Origin: Stenotrophomonas sp. MYb238
GTDB taxonomy: Bacteria; Pseudomonadota; Gammaproteobacteria; Xanthomonadales; Xanthomonadaceae
Length of the DNA stretch: 64,000 nucleotides
Reading direction: 5' to 3'
NCBI RefSeq assembly: GCF_009496535.1
Contig: NZ_WIDL01000017.1
Span: forward strand, 41,295-105,294
Part shown: positions 20,501 to 35,056 of the stretch, in pieces
Layout of the letters: every line of letters starts with the position of its first letter
Numbering within the stretch: the stretch's first letter is position 1
Position numbers and translations under genes: made by a program
The notes under the pieces: model-generated
Told to the model about the DNA's origin: nothing
The model's input: only the letters and a program-made list of their open reading frames with translations
Database searches by the model: none

Positions 20501-22378
20501 CTTGGCGACGCGCAGGATCTTCGGGGTCACGAACACCAGCAGTTCGGCCTTGTCCTTGCTGCGGCCACGCTTCTTGAACAGGTTGCCCAGGAACGGGATG
20601 TCGCCCAGGAACGGCACCTTGGCCACGCTGCTGCGGTCGTTGAACTCGTAGACGCCGCCGATCACCACGGTCTGGCCGTCGTCCACCAGCACCGCGGTGT
20701 TGATCTCGCGGCGGTTGATGATCGGCACGGTGCCGTAGTCGGTCACTTCCAGCATGCTGTCGACCTCGTCCTTCTTCACGTTCATGTTGAGGAAGACGCG
20801 GTTGTCCTTGGTAATGGTCGGGGTGACCTTCAGTTCCAGCAGCACTTCCTTGAACTGCACGTTGGCCGTCGGCGCGCCGCCGGCGCCACCGCCGCCGGAG
20901 ATGGTGACGTAGCCGATTTCCTTGCCCTGCTTGATCACGCCTTCGCGCTGGTTGGCGGTGACGATGCGCGGGTTGGAGACCACTTCGCCGCGTCCTTCCT
21001 CCTGCATGGCCGACAGTTCCACGTCCAGCGAGAAGCCGCCGCGCAGCAGGGTGTAGGCGATCGAGCTGGCCGGCGTCTCGGTGTACGTGCCGGCCGGCAG
21101 GTTCACGTTGAGCCCACGGCCGGTGGAGGTGTTGCCGATCGTGCCGAGCGAGCCGCCGTACGCGTCGCCTCTGCCGGTGACAGGATTGCGGTTGTTGACG
21201 TTGACGCCGAACTTCGCGCCGAGGTCGCGCGCGAAGGTATCGGTCGCGATCACGATGCGCCCCTCGATCAGCACCTGGTCGACCGGCCGGTCGATCACCG
21301 CGATCAGCTCGCGCATCTGCGCGATCTTCTTCGGGATGTCGCTGACCATCAGCGTATTGGTGCGCTCGTCGGCCACGATCATGCCGCGCTGGGACAGGAA
21401 GCCGTTCTCGCGCTGCCCGCCACCGGTCCCGCCACCACCGGTCGTGCCGTTGTTGCCGATGCCCTTGGCCTCGGTCAGGGCTTTGAAGATCGCCTCGGCG
21501 CTGTGGTAGTTGATCTGGATGTAGTCGGTCACCAGGTTCTCGCGCTCTTCGATGGCGATGCGCGCGTCTTCCTTCTCCTGCTCGAACTTGGCCAGCTCAG
21601 GCTGCGGCGCGACCCAGATCACCCCGCCATCGCGACGCTTGTCCAGGCCCTTGGCGCGCAGGACGATGTCCAGCGCCTGGTCCCAGGGCACGTTGACAAG
21701 GCGCAGGGTCACGTTGCCCTGCACGGTGTCGGAGGCGACCACGTTGAGGTTGGACTCCTCCGCGATCAGCTGCAGCACGGTGCGAACCGGCACGTCCTGG
21801 AAATTGAACGTCACCGGGCGGCCGCTGTAGCCGCGTGCGGCCACGGTCGCGGCCGCCTGCGCCACGGTCGTGGAGGTCACCGCACCGGTGGCGGCCTGTT
21901 CCTGGCGTGGCGAGATTTCCACCACGTACTCGTTGCCGGACTGGTAGGCCAGCGACTCGAACGCGCCCCGGGTGCTGAGCACCAGCTGCGAGCCCTTGCC
22001 CGACGGCCTGGCGTCGATGCGCTGCACCGGCGTGGCGAAGTCCACCACGTTCAACGGCCGCTGCAGTTCGGCCGGCAGGGTCGCGTTGCCCATGTCGACC
22101 ACGACGTCGTTGCCCTGCGTCCGCAGGTCGGGACTGGCGCCCTGCCCGTCGAACTGCAGGATGAGGCGGCCGGCGCCATCGTCGCCGCGCTTGAAGTCGA
22201 CCTTGGTGACCGCGACGGCCGCCGCCGGCTGCACGGCCGGAGCAACCGGCGCGGTAGCCGCGGCGAAGGCCGCGAACGGAGAGCCGCAGGCCAATGCCAG
22301 CGCAACTCCCAATGCGCGGGCGTGGACCATCGCTTGGCGCCGGGCGGGACGCAGGCTCAGGGCTTTGGAAAAAGTCAT
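20492..22378 (-). CDS. pilQ: Type IV pilus secretin PilQ
   Basis: Outer-membrane secretin through which the type IV pilus fibre leaves the cell. It has 628 residues with a signal peptide ending near AFAAA (about 37), AMIN domain(s) for peptidoglycan binding (about 50-160), the STN/N0 domain (GYSGRPVTFNFQDVPVRTVLQLIAEES), N1 domain, a Gly-rich insert (GTTGGGGTGGGQ), and the secretin pore with VPILNR-like GTVPIINRREINTAVLVDDGQTVVIGG and VPFLGDIPFLGNLFK. The ATG at 22378 has a GGGGAT ribosome site; an ATG at 22399 adds seven residues and cannot be excluded. It is the last gene of pilMNOPQ. Confidence 0.95.
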   Translation of the reverse strand: MTFSKALSLRPARRQAMVHARALGVALALACGSPFAAFAAATAPVAPAVQPAAAVAVTKVDFKRGDDGAGRLILQFDGQGASPDLRTQGNDVVVDMGNATLPAELQRPLNVVDFATPVQRIDARPSGKGSQLVLSTRGAFESLAYQSGNEYVVEISPRQEQAATGAVTSTTVAQAAATVAARGYSGRPVTFNFQDVPVRTVLQLIAEESNLNVVASDTVQGNVTLRLVNVPWDQALDIVLRAKGLDKRRDGGVIWVAPQPELAKFEQEKEDARIAIEERENLVTDYIQINYHSAEAIFKALTEAKGIGNNGTTGGGGTGGGQRENGFLSQRGMIVADERTNTLMVSDIPKKIAQMRELIAVIDRPVDQVLIEGRIVIATDTFARDLGAKFGVNVNNRNPVTGRGDAYGGSLGTIGNTSTGRGLNVNLPAGTYTETPASSIAYTLLRGGFSLDVELSAMQEEGRGEVVSNPRIVTANQREGVIKQGKEIGYVTISGGGGAGGAPTANVQFKEVLLELKVTPTITKDNRVFLNMNVKKDEVDSMLEVTDYGTVPIINRREINTAVLVDDGQTVVIGGVYEFNDRSSVAKVPFLGDIPFLGNLFKKRGRSKDKAELLVFVTPKILRVAKPN

Positions 22379-22399
22379 CGTGCTATCCCCAATAATCAT

Positions 22400-22936
22400 T
22401 CATCGATCGTCAAGCGCCAGCGAGGCCGGGCGTTCCAGCCAGCCGCCGGCACCATCGGGCACCAGTTCAATCAGCTCAATGCCGTCCTCGCGCACACCGG
22501 TGACGCGGCCATCGCTCTGGCCCAGGTACACGCCGGGACGGACGCGGTAGGTCACCTTGTCCGGCCCCATCACCAGCGCCACCATGCTGGCGCCCTTGCC
22601 GATCGTCCCCACCATGTCCAGGCTGTCGAGCGGGAACGCTTCCAGCGGCTCCTTGCGGCGGTTCGGATCCGGCCGCAGCGAGCTGCCCCCATCCGGATTG
22701 GCCCAGGCATCGCTGAACGGGTCGCGCAGTCCCTGGGCCGAGTACTCGAACGTCTCGAACTGCTGCATCACCGGCAGCGGATCCAGCGGCTCGGCCGGAC
22801 GTGCGCGCACGTCGGCGATCCATTTCTCCAGGTTGGGCGCGTCGCCCGGCGTGCTGGTGATTCCACGCGAGCACCCCGTTGCCGCCAGCAGCAGTGCGGC
22901 AGCGCAAAGGGCCTTGATAAGAAGGGAACGATCCAT
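22400..22936 (-). CDS. pilP: Type IV pilus lipoprotein PilP
   Basis: Inner-membrane lipoprotein that links the PilMNO platform to the PilQ secretin. It has 178 residues with a lipobox LAATGC at about residue 17-22, an acidic/disordered N region (EKWIADVRARP, then FEYSAQGLRDPF) and a C-terminal beta-sandwich (MVGTIGKGASMVALVMGPDKVTYRV..GVYLGQSDGRVTGV), which is the PilP core. The start overlaps the pilO stop (TGATG). Confidence 0.94.
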   Translation of the reverse strand: MDRSLLIKALCAAALLLAATGCSRGITSTPGDAPNLEKWIADVRARPAEPLDPLPVMQQFETFEYSAQGLRDPFSDAWANPDGGSSLRPDPNRRKEPLEAFPLDSLDMVGTIGKGASMVALVMGPDKVTYRVRPGVYLGQSDGRVTGVREDGIELIELVPDGAGGWLERPASLALDDR

Positions 22937-23613
22937 CACTTGCCCCCCTTCTTGCGCGCCACTTCTTCGGTGGCGGCCTTCTTTTCCTGTTCCTCGAGCT
23001 CGGTGTCGTCCAGGTAACGGTAGGTCTTGACCGTTCCGGACAGCTCCAGCGCGCCGCTGCGCGCGGTGATGCCGGCCTTGGGATCCTTCGGCTTGAGGTT
23101 GATGTCGTGCATGGTCAGGATCACCACGCGCGGCAGCGAGGCCACGCCGCTGACGAAGGCACCGAACTGGTGGTAGCTGCCCACCAGCCGCAACGCGATC
23201 GGCTTCTCGGCGTAGAACTCCTTCAGCTGTTCGTCGCCCGGCTTGAACAGTTCGTTGTTCAGGCCGCTGGACAGCGCCGTCTGCGACACGTCGATGATCA
23301 GGTCCGGCATTTCGGTCTTGCTGGGCAGCTGGCGCAGCATCTGCTGCAGCACCTGCTCCATCTGCGCGAGCTGCTGCTTGAGCGGCTCGAGGTTGACCGC
23401 GCGCTTCTGCTCCTTCTCGAAGTCCTGGCGCAGGGTGACTTCCCTGGCTTCCAGCTCCCCCAGTTCCTCGGACTTGCCGCGGATCACCAGCAGGTAGGAC
23501 AGGCCGAGGATCAGCACCGCCAGCAGGGCGCAGAACACCAGTTTCGGGCCCTGCGGCCAGTTGCCGATGTTGTTGAGGTCCAGATTGTTGAAACTGCCCT
23601 TCTTCTGGCTCAT
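22936..23613 (-). CDS. pilO: Type IV pilus inner-membrane protein PilO
   Basis: Bitopic inner-membrane protein of the alignment complex, forming heterodimers with PilN. It has 225 residues: a short cytoplasmic start (KKGSFNNLDLNNIGNWP), one membrane helix (about 26-45), a coiled coil (about 48-100) and a C-terminal ferredoxin-like domain (KPIALRLVGSYHQFGAFVSGVASLPRVVIL), ending in a Glu/Lys-rich tail. The LDLNNIGNWP motif is typical of the family. It overlaps pilN by 4 bases. Confidence 0.95.
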   Translation of the reverse strand: MSQKKGSFNNLDLNNIGNWPQGPKLVFCALLAVLILGLSYLLVIRGKSEELGELEAREVTLRQDFEKEQKRAVNLEPLKQQLAQMEQVLQQMLRQLPSKTEMPDLIIDVSQTALSSGLNNELFKPGDEQLKEFYAEKPIALRLVGSYHQFGAFVSGVASLPRVVILTMHDINLKPKDPKAGITARSGALELSGTVKTYRYLDDTELEEQEKKAATEEVARKKGGK

Positions 23614-24310
23614 GGGCGGGCCTCCTTCTGCGCTGCGGCCGCCGGCTCAGGCGCCGGCTGCGCCGCATAGGCGGCAGCCGCGGGGGCCGCAGCCGGCGCA
23701 GCGGCTTCGGCCTGCGCGGGTGCCGGCTCGGCGGCCGTGTTCTCGCCCGGCGCCGGCAGCTTCACCTTCAGCATGAAGACATAGGGCAGCGACTTGATGT
23801 CCACCGCACTGCCGGTGGCTTCCTGCGCCTTGGCCTCGATGATCGACAGCTCCGGATTGGTCATCCAGCCGGAACTTTCCAGGTTGCGCATGTAGGCACT
23901 GACGCGCGCGTTGGACTGGGTGCGGCCTTCCAAGGTCAGCGTCTCGCCTTCCTGCTTGAGCGTGGTCAGCACCACGCCATCGGGAATGGTGCGCACCAGC
24001 GCGTCGAACAGGTGCACCATCTGCGAACGCTTGCCCTGCAGTTCCTCGATCACCTGCTTGCGGGCGAGCAGCCGGTCCTTCTGCCGGTCCAGCCGCTCGA
24101 TCTCCTGGTTCTGCTGCTTGACCTTGGCGATCTCGGTCTCGAGGTAGGCGTTGCGCTCGTTCTGGCCGCTGACCTGCCGGTCGTAATAGAAATAAAGGAG
24201 CAGCGACAACAGCACGCCGGCGAGCGCGGCCAGGCCCAGCATGGTGTAGAACTCGCGCTGGCGCTGCTTGCGCCGTTCGGCGCGCCACGGCAATAGATTG
24301 ATGCGTGCCA

Positions 24311-24311
<1 letters not shown>
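23610..24311 (-). CDS. pilN: Type IV pilus inner-membrane protein PilN
   Basis: Bitopic inner-membrane protein that binds PilM inside the cell and PilO outside. The conserved N-terminal tail INLLPWR (residues 4-10), which docks in PilM, is intact. One membrane helix follows (about 24-45), then a coiled coil (about 50-95) and a ferredoxin-like domain. The 233 residues exceed the usual about 200 because of an Ala/Pro/Glu-rich tail (about 190-233). The start overlaps the pilM stop (TGATG). Confidence 0.95.
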
Positions 24312-28972
<4,661 letters not shown>

Positions 28973-29075
28973 TCAATCTTCGCTCGCCGATGGCCCGAAG
29001 AGTTGCACCCGGGATCGTCGAAGCGGTTCCCGACTTCTCCGCAGCCCGGGCGGTTGCCACCCAGGAGGCGACAAC

Positions 29076-29098
29076 AAAAAGCCCCGCCGGAGCGGGGC
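29076..29098 (-). terminator. Rho-independent terminator of gltA
   Basis: A stem GCCCCGC (29081-29087 with 29092-29098), loop of 4, followed on the minus strand by TTTTTGTTGT. It lies 39 bases past the gltA stop. Confidence 0.85.
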
Positions 29099-29136
29099 CT
29101 TTCGCATGACGGTGGCGCATCGCTGCGCCCGCATCC

Positions 29137-30411
<1,275 letters not shown>

Positions 30412-30779
30412 AGTGTGCGCTCCTCAAGTGGAAGGCGCCTGTCCTGACGAGGAATGACGGGCAGACGCGTGAAGGAAGTTCCGCGGTTTTCCACCGCGGT
30501 TCGCGCCATTATCGCACAGCAGCATTTGCCGGTTGCCAGACGAAAGTCCTATGGACGACGCATGTCCGCGACACAGCGTCGCGATCGCGGTACCGGCGCG
30601 GTACGCGGGTGTTCAGCGCGGAAGGCGGCGGCAGGAAGCCCACTGGAGAAACCGTCCGGCATCGGGCGGGGCAACGGTTTCGAGGCCGCCCGCCCTGAGT
30701 GGCGGCCAGCCGAAGCCGCCGGAAACGGCTTTCGATGCGATCCATGGACAACGCGGGTTACCGCCGCGGAAGGCGGCAA
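30412..30779. other. gltA upstream region
   Basis: Holds the probable gltA promoter and leader hairpin (30481-30499) and then about 250 bases of GC-rich DNA up to the rpmE2 terminator in which I see no gene or clear motif. Confidence 0.55.
30508..30513 (-). promoter_or_regulatory. Possible -10 box (GATAAT) of gltA
   Basis: GATAAT on the minus strand, five of six bases, about 97 bases before the gltA ATG. The -35 is weak. The leader then contains a 7-bp CCGCGGT hairpin with a GGAAA loop. Confidence 0.45.
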
Positions 30780-30808
30780 CAAAACAACGGCCGCGCTAGG
30801 CGCGGCCG
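30780..30808 (-). terminator. Rho-independent terminator of rpmE2
   Basis: An 8-bp stem CGGCCGCG with its complement, loop of 5, followed on the minus strand by TTGTTTTGTTG. It lies 27 bases past the rpmE2 stop. Confidence 0.85.
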
Positions 30809-30835
30809 CTGCTCTGGCGAAACGACAGCTTCCGA

Positions 30836-31078
30836 TCAGCGCGCGTAGCGCTTCTGGAACTTGTCGATGCGGCCGCTGGTATCGATGACCTTGTGCTTGC
30901 CCGTGTAGAACGGGTGCGAGGCCGAGGAAATTTCGACCTTGATCAGCGGGTACTCTTCGCCGTCTTCCCATTTGACCGTCTCCTTGGAGGACATGGTCGA
31001 ACGGGTCAGGAACTTGAAGTCGGAGGTCACGTCGTGGAAAACGACGTCGTGGTAATCGGGATGAATGTCGGCCTTCAT
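30836..31078 (-). CDS. rpmE2: Ribosomal protein bL31, type B (zinc-free)
   Basis: An 80-residue large-subunit ribosomal protein. It begins [23 protein letters not shown] and ends [26 protein letters not shown], the bL31 C-terminal signature. It has no cysteine, so it is the type B (C-minus) form that does not bind zinc. In many bacteria the type B copy is induced under zinc shortage by Zur; here it has a strong TATAAT promoter and no evident Zur box, so it may be the main copy. The start is fixed by the short protein's known N terminus. Confidence 0.96.
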   Translation of the reverse strand: MKADIHPDYHDVVFHDVTSDFKFLTRSTMSSKETVKWEDGEEYPLIKVEISSASHPFYTGKHKVIDTSGRIDKFQKRYAR

Positions 31079-31114
31079 GGGCTCGCACCGTGTGGGCTGG
31101 TGGTCAAGAGCGGC

Positions 31115-31144
31115 ATTATAGTCCCGGCCTGCCCGCCTGGGCAA
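31115..31144 (-). promoter_or_regulatory. Sigma-70 promoter of rpmE2
   Basis: A perfect TATAAT with TTGCCC 18 bases upstream on the minus strand, 37 bases before the rpmE2 ATG. This is the best -10 in the window. Confidence 0.75.
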
Positions 31145-31161
31145 GCCGGAAATGCACGGAG

Positions 31162-32103
31162 TCAGGAAACCAGTCCCAGCGCCCGCCGCACCTGGCTTTC
31201 GAAGCGTTCCTGGTCGTAGCCGATCAGCAGCGTGGTGTTGTCCGGCGCGCCGGTCTGGCGGTTCCAGTCCACCACGGTGGCGCCGCGGGTGCGGCCGCCG
31301 GCCATCTCGATCGCCAGCGGGCGCTGTTCAAGCTTCGTCGCGCCTTCGGGCTGCAGCGCCCAGGCCATCGCCAGCGCATCGGCCGCGTACCAGTGCTCGC
31401 CGCGGCTGTCCTCGGACCACAGCCGGGTCTGGCGCGAGATCAGTTCGTAGAAGCGCGCCTTGTCGGTATCGGCGGCCAGCCACTGCTCCACGTTCCGGTG
31501 CAGCAGGCCATGGGCCACGGTGGCTTCCCAGTCGGCGACGTCGATATGCGGGAACGCGCTGAACACGATGTGCGCCGCTTCGGGGTCGAAGGCGATGTTG
31601 AACTCGGCCACCGGGGTGATGTTGCCGTGGCCGGTGATCGCCCCGCCCATCACCAGGAAGCGCTTCACGCGCTGCGGCAGGGTCGGGTCGAGCTTGAGCG
31701 CCAGCGCGATGTTGGTCAGCGGCCCCAGCGCGACCAGCAGCAACTGCCCGGCGTACTGGTGCGACAGGCGCAGGATCGCCAGCGCGGCATGCTCGGCTTC
31801 CACCGCGCGCGCGGCGACGGGCAGGTCGACATCGCCGAAGCCATCGCGGCCGTGCACATGGGCGGCATCCTCGGCCGGATACACCAGCGGATCGGGCGCG
31901 CCGGCGAACACCGGCACATCCTCGCGGCCGGCCACTTCGCACAGCTTCAGCGCGTTGCGCACGGTGTAGTCCAGGCCGACGTTGCCCGCCGCCACCGTCA
32001 ACCCGATCACCTCGTGGCGCTCGTCGGCAAAGGCCATCAGCAGCGCCAGCGCATCGTCCACGCCCGGGTCGGTATCAATCAGCAACGGAATCTTCTTGCT
32101 CAT
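31162..32103 (-). CDS. Inosine-uridine-preferring nucleoside hydrolase family protein
   Basis: Calcium-dependent N-ribohydrolase that splits ribonucleosides into base and ribose. It has 313 residues, the normal length. The N-terminal calcium motif [12 protein letters not shown] (residues 10-21, with Asp10, Asp12 and Asp16-17) is intact, as are [16 protein letters not shown], the [21 protein letters not shown] active-site segment and a C-terminal [10 protein letters not shown] near the second calcium ligand. Substrate choice (purine or pyrimidine) is not clear. It ends the spoT-ridA-recG-side gene run, 65 bases after recG. Confidence 0.92.
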   Translation of the reverse strand: MSKKIPLLIDTDPGVDDALALLMAFADERHEVIGLTVAAGNVGLDYTVRNALKLCEVAGREDVPVFAGAPDPLVYPAEDAAHVHGRDGFGDVDLPVAARAVEAEHAALAILRLSHQYAGQLLLVALGPLTNIALALKLDPTLPQRVKRFLVMGGAITGHGNITPVAEFNIAFDPEAAHIVFSAFPHIDVADWEATVAHGLLHRNVEQWLAADTDKARFYELISRQTRLWSEDSRGEHWYAADALAMAWALQPEGATKLEQRPLAIEMAGGRTRGATVVDWNRQTGAPDNTTLLIGYDQERFESQVRRALGLVS

Positions 32104-32168
32104 CTCATGCTTGTCTTCTGGTCGGCCATGGAGTCTGGCACCTGGGCCATGGCAGGGGAAGTGCGCGT

Positions 32169-34313
32169 TCAGGCCGAGGCGTAGCGCGCCGCGCCGCCCA
32201 CCCAGCGCGCCACGACGCGGTCGGCGACGGCCGGCGCCTCGGCCAGCAGGCGCTCGGCCAGGGCATGCACGCCCGGCAGCAGGGCCGCGTCGCGGGCCAG
32301 GTCGGCCACGCGGAACGCGGCCAGGCCGGTCTGGCGGGTACCGAGCAGCTCGCCGGGGCCGCGCAGCTCCAAGTCCTTTTCGGCGATCACGAAGCCGTCG
32401 TTGGTCTGGCGCATGGTCTCCAGCCGCTGCCGCGCCATCGCCGACAGCGGCCCCTGGTACATCAGCACGCAGCTGGACGCCGCCGCGCCGCGCCCCACCC
32501 GCCCGCGCAGCTGGTGCAGCTGCGCCAGGCCCAGACGCTCGGCGTTCTCGATGATCATCAGCGAGGCGTTGGGCACGTCCACGCCGACCTCGATCACCGT
32601 GGTGGCGACCAGCAGGCCGGTCTCGCCAAGCTTGAACGCACGCATCGCCGCCTGCTTCTCGGCGGCCTTCATGCGCCCGTGCACCAGCCCGACGCGTACG
32701 CCCGGCAGCTGTGCGGACAAGGCCTCGAAGGTCGCCTGTGCGGCGACGGCTTCCATGCGTCCCGCGTCCGCGCCCGGTTTCCCGTCCTCGTCGTCGCTCT
32801 CGTCGATCAGCGTGCACACCCAGTAGGCCTGCCGCCCCTGCGCGCAGGCCAGGCGGATGCGCTCGACCAACTCGGGCCGGCGTTCGGCGCTGATGACGAT
32901 TGTCTGCACCGGCGTACGCCCGGGCGGCAGTTCGTCGATCGCCGACACGTCCAGGTCGGAATACGCCGCCATCGCCAGCGTGCGCGGGATCGGCGTGGCG
33001 GTCATCACCAGCTGGTGCGGCACGCTGCGGCCATCGGCGCCCTTGTCGCGCAGCGCCAGCCGCTGGTGCACGCCGAAGCGGTGCTGTTCGTCGACGATGG
33101 CCAGCGCCAGGTCGTGGAAGACCACGGTGTCCTGCATCAGCGCATGGGTGCCGACGACCACCTGCGCCTGGCCGGAGGCGATGTCCTCCAGCACCTTCGC
33201 GCGCGCCTTGCCGGTGACCTTGCCGGCCAGCCAGGCCACGCGCACGCCCAGCGGTTCCAGCCAGCCGCGAAGATTGGCCAGGTGCTGCTCGGCGAGCAGT
33301 TCGGTCGGCGCCGCCAGCGCCACCTGCTTGCCCTGCTCCACCGCCAGCATCGCCGCCAGCGCCGCCACCACGGTCTTGCCGGAACCGACGTCGCCCTGCA
33401 CCAGCCGCAGCATCGGGTGCGGGCGCGCGAGGTCCTCGCGGATCTGCGCGAACACGCGCTGTTGCGCGCCGGTGAGGCGGAACGGCAGCGACTGGCGCAG
33501 CTGCCGCACGCGCTTGTCGCCGCCCTTCAACGCGGGAGCGTGATGCCGCTGCAGGGCGATGCGCTGGCGGCGCAGGCTCAGGTGGTGGGCGAGCAGTTCT
33601 TCCATCGCCAGCCGCCGCTGCGCCGGATGCGTGCCGGCGCCAAGCGCGGCCACGTCGGCGTCGGCGGGCGGACGATGCATGGTCAACAGCGCCTGCCGCA
33701 GCGACGGCAGCGCCAGTCCAACCAGCAGATGCGCCGGCAACAGCTCCAGCGCGGCCTCGCCGGGCAGGCGTTCCAGCGCCTGCCCTATCAGCCTGCGCAG
33801 GGTCGCCGGGCCGATGCCTTCGACGACCGGATAGACCGGATCCAGCGCGTCGCCCAGGCCGGCGTCCTCGCCGTCGCCGAGCATGCGGTAGCTCGGGTGC
33901 ACGATCTCCAGCCCGTGCTGGCCGGGACGCGGGGTGCCATAGCAGCGCAGGCGCGCGCCGACCGCGAACTGCGCCACCTGCGCGGCGCGGAAATGGAAGA
34001 AGCGCAGCACCAGGGTGCCGCGCGAATCGTCCTCCACCGCCACCCGCAGCATCGGCCGGTAGCGGAAGCCGCGCTCCACCGCGACCACCCGGCCTTCGAC
34101 CTGCGCGGCGGCGCCGGGCTGCAGCGCGGCGATGGCGCTGAGCCGGGTACGGTCTTCGTAACGCAGTGGCAGGTGCAGCCACAGGTCCTGCAGGCTGCCG
34201 ATGCCGCGCGCCTGCAGCTTGGCGGCCACCGCCGGGCCGACGCCCGGCAGCGCCGTCACCGGCGTCTCGCCACTGGCCGCCAGTGCGGGGGCGGCCGGCC
34301 GGGTACGCGCCAT
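32169..34313 (-). CDS. recG: ATP-dependent DNA helicase RecG
   Basis: Superfamily 2 helicase that rewinds stalled replication forks and branched DNA. It has 714 residues. The N-terminal wedge/OB domain with PGVGPAVAAKL (helix-hairpin-helix-like start) and VRCYGTP-type strands binds the fork. The helicase motifs are complete: GDVGSGKT (motif I), APTELLAEQH (Ia), DEQHRFG (II), MTATPIPRTLA (III), and HGRMKAAEKQ, VATTVIEVGVDVPNA and LHQLRGRVGRG (IV-VI). The terminal G-x-x-GTRQTG-x-x-xFR TRG-type motif is present. It follows ridA directly, as part of the gmk-rpoZ-spoT-recG neighbourhood known from enterics. Confidence 0.96.
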   Translation of the reverse strand: MARTRPAAPALAASGETPVTALPGVGPAVAAKLQARGIGSLQDLWLHLPLRYEDRTRLSAIAALQPGAAAQVEGRVVAVERGFRYRPMLRVAVEDDSRGTLVLRFFHFRAAQVAQFAVGARLRCYGTPRPGQHGLEIVHPSYRMLGDGEDAGLGDALDPVYPVVEGIGPATLRRLIGQALERLPGEAALELLPAHLLVGLALPSLRQALLTMHRPPADADVAALGAGTHPAQRRLAMEELLAHHLSLRRQRIALQRHHAPALKGGDKRVRQLRQSLPFRLTGAQQRVFAQIREDLARPHPMLRLVQGDVGSGKTVVAALAAMLAVEQGKQVALAAPTELLAEQHLANLRGWLEPLGVRVAWLAGKVTGKARAKVLEDIASGQAQVVVGTHALMQDTVVFHDLALAIVDEQHRFGVHQRLALRDKGADGRSVPHQLVMTATPIPRTLAMAAYSDLDVSAIDELPPGRTPVQTIVISAERRPELVERIRLACAQGRQAYWVCTLIDESDDEDGKPGADAGRMEAVAAQATFEALSAQLPGVRVGLVHGRMKAAEKQAAMRAFKLGETGLLVATTVIEVGVDVPNASLMIIENAERLGLAQLHQLRGRVGRGAAASSCVLMYQGPLSAMARQRLETMRQTNDGFVIAEKDLELRGPGELLGTRQTGLAAFRVADLARDAALLPGVHALAERLLAEAPAVADRVVARWVGGAARYASA

Positions 34314-34322
34314 GCGTGTGGA

Positions 34323-34706
<384 letters not shown>

Positions 34707-35056
34707 GGGGAGCTCCGGTTGGGATAAGACGCGCCATTGTAGCGTCCGCCCCCGCTGCATCGGTTCCCGCGCGATGTCGGGCAATGCCACGGCACCGCGA
34801 TGCTGGACAATTCTTCGCCACCTGCCGGAGACGCACGCCGCGCAATGCGTGCGGGCGGTTATCCACAGCTTGTCGGCATGGCGCTGCACACCGGCTGTGG
34901 AGAACCGCTCGCGCGGCGAGCCATGGCGCCGGGGCGCTCCGTCGAAGGCAGCGGCATGGCGGAGCCGATCGACGAGATCGAGCTGCGGGCAGCCGCGTGG
35001 CGTACCCCACGCATCGAGACCGGCCACGGAAGCGCCCCGCCCTGCCGTCCGCCGCG
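34707..35056. other. spoT-ridA intergenic region
   Basis: 350 bases without a supported gene in an otherwise compact run. It carries the second DnaA-box-like element (34804-34912) and probably the ridA-recG promoter close to ridA. Confidence 0.6.
34804..34912. repeat. Element B with two convergent DnaA-box-like 9-mers
   Basis: TTATCCACA (34859-34867), a perfect DnaA box, and inverted TTCTCCACA (34896-34904). Palindrome CCACAGC-N24-GCTGTGG has the same spacing as element A at 28804. Shared blocks outside the boxes include TGGACA near the left end, a GCACA block between the boxes and AAC followed by TCGCG at the right end. Confidence 0.65.
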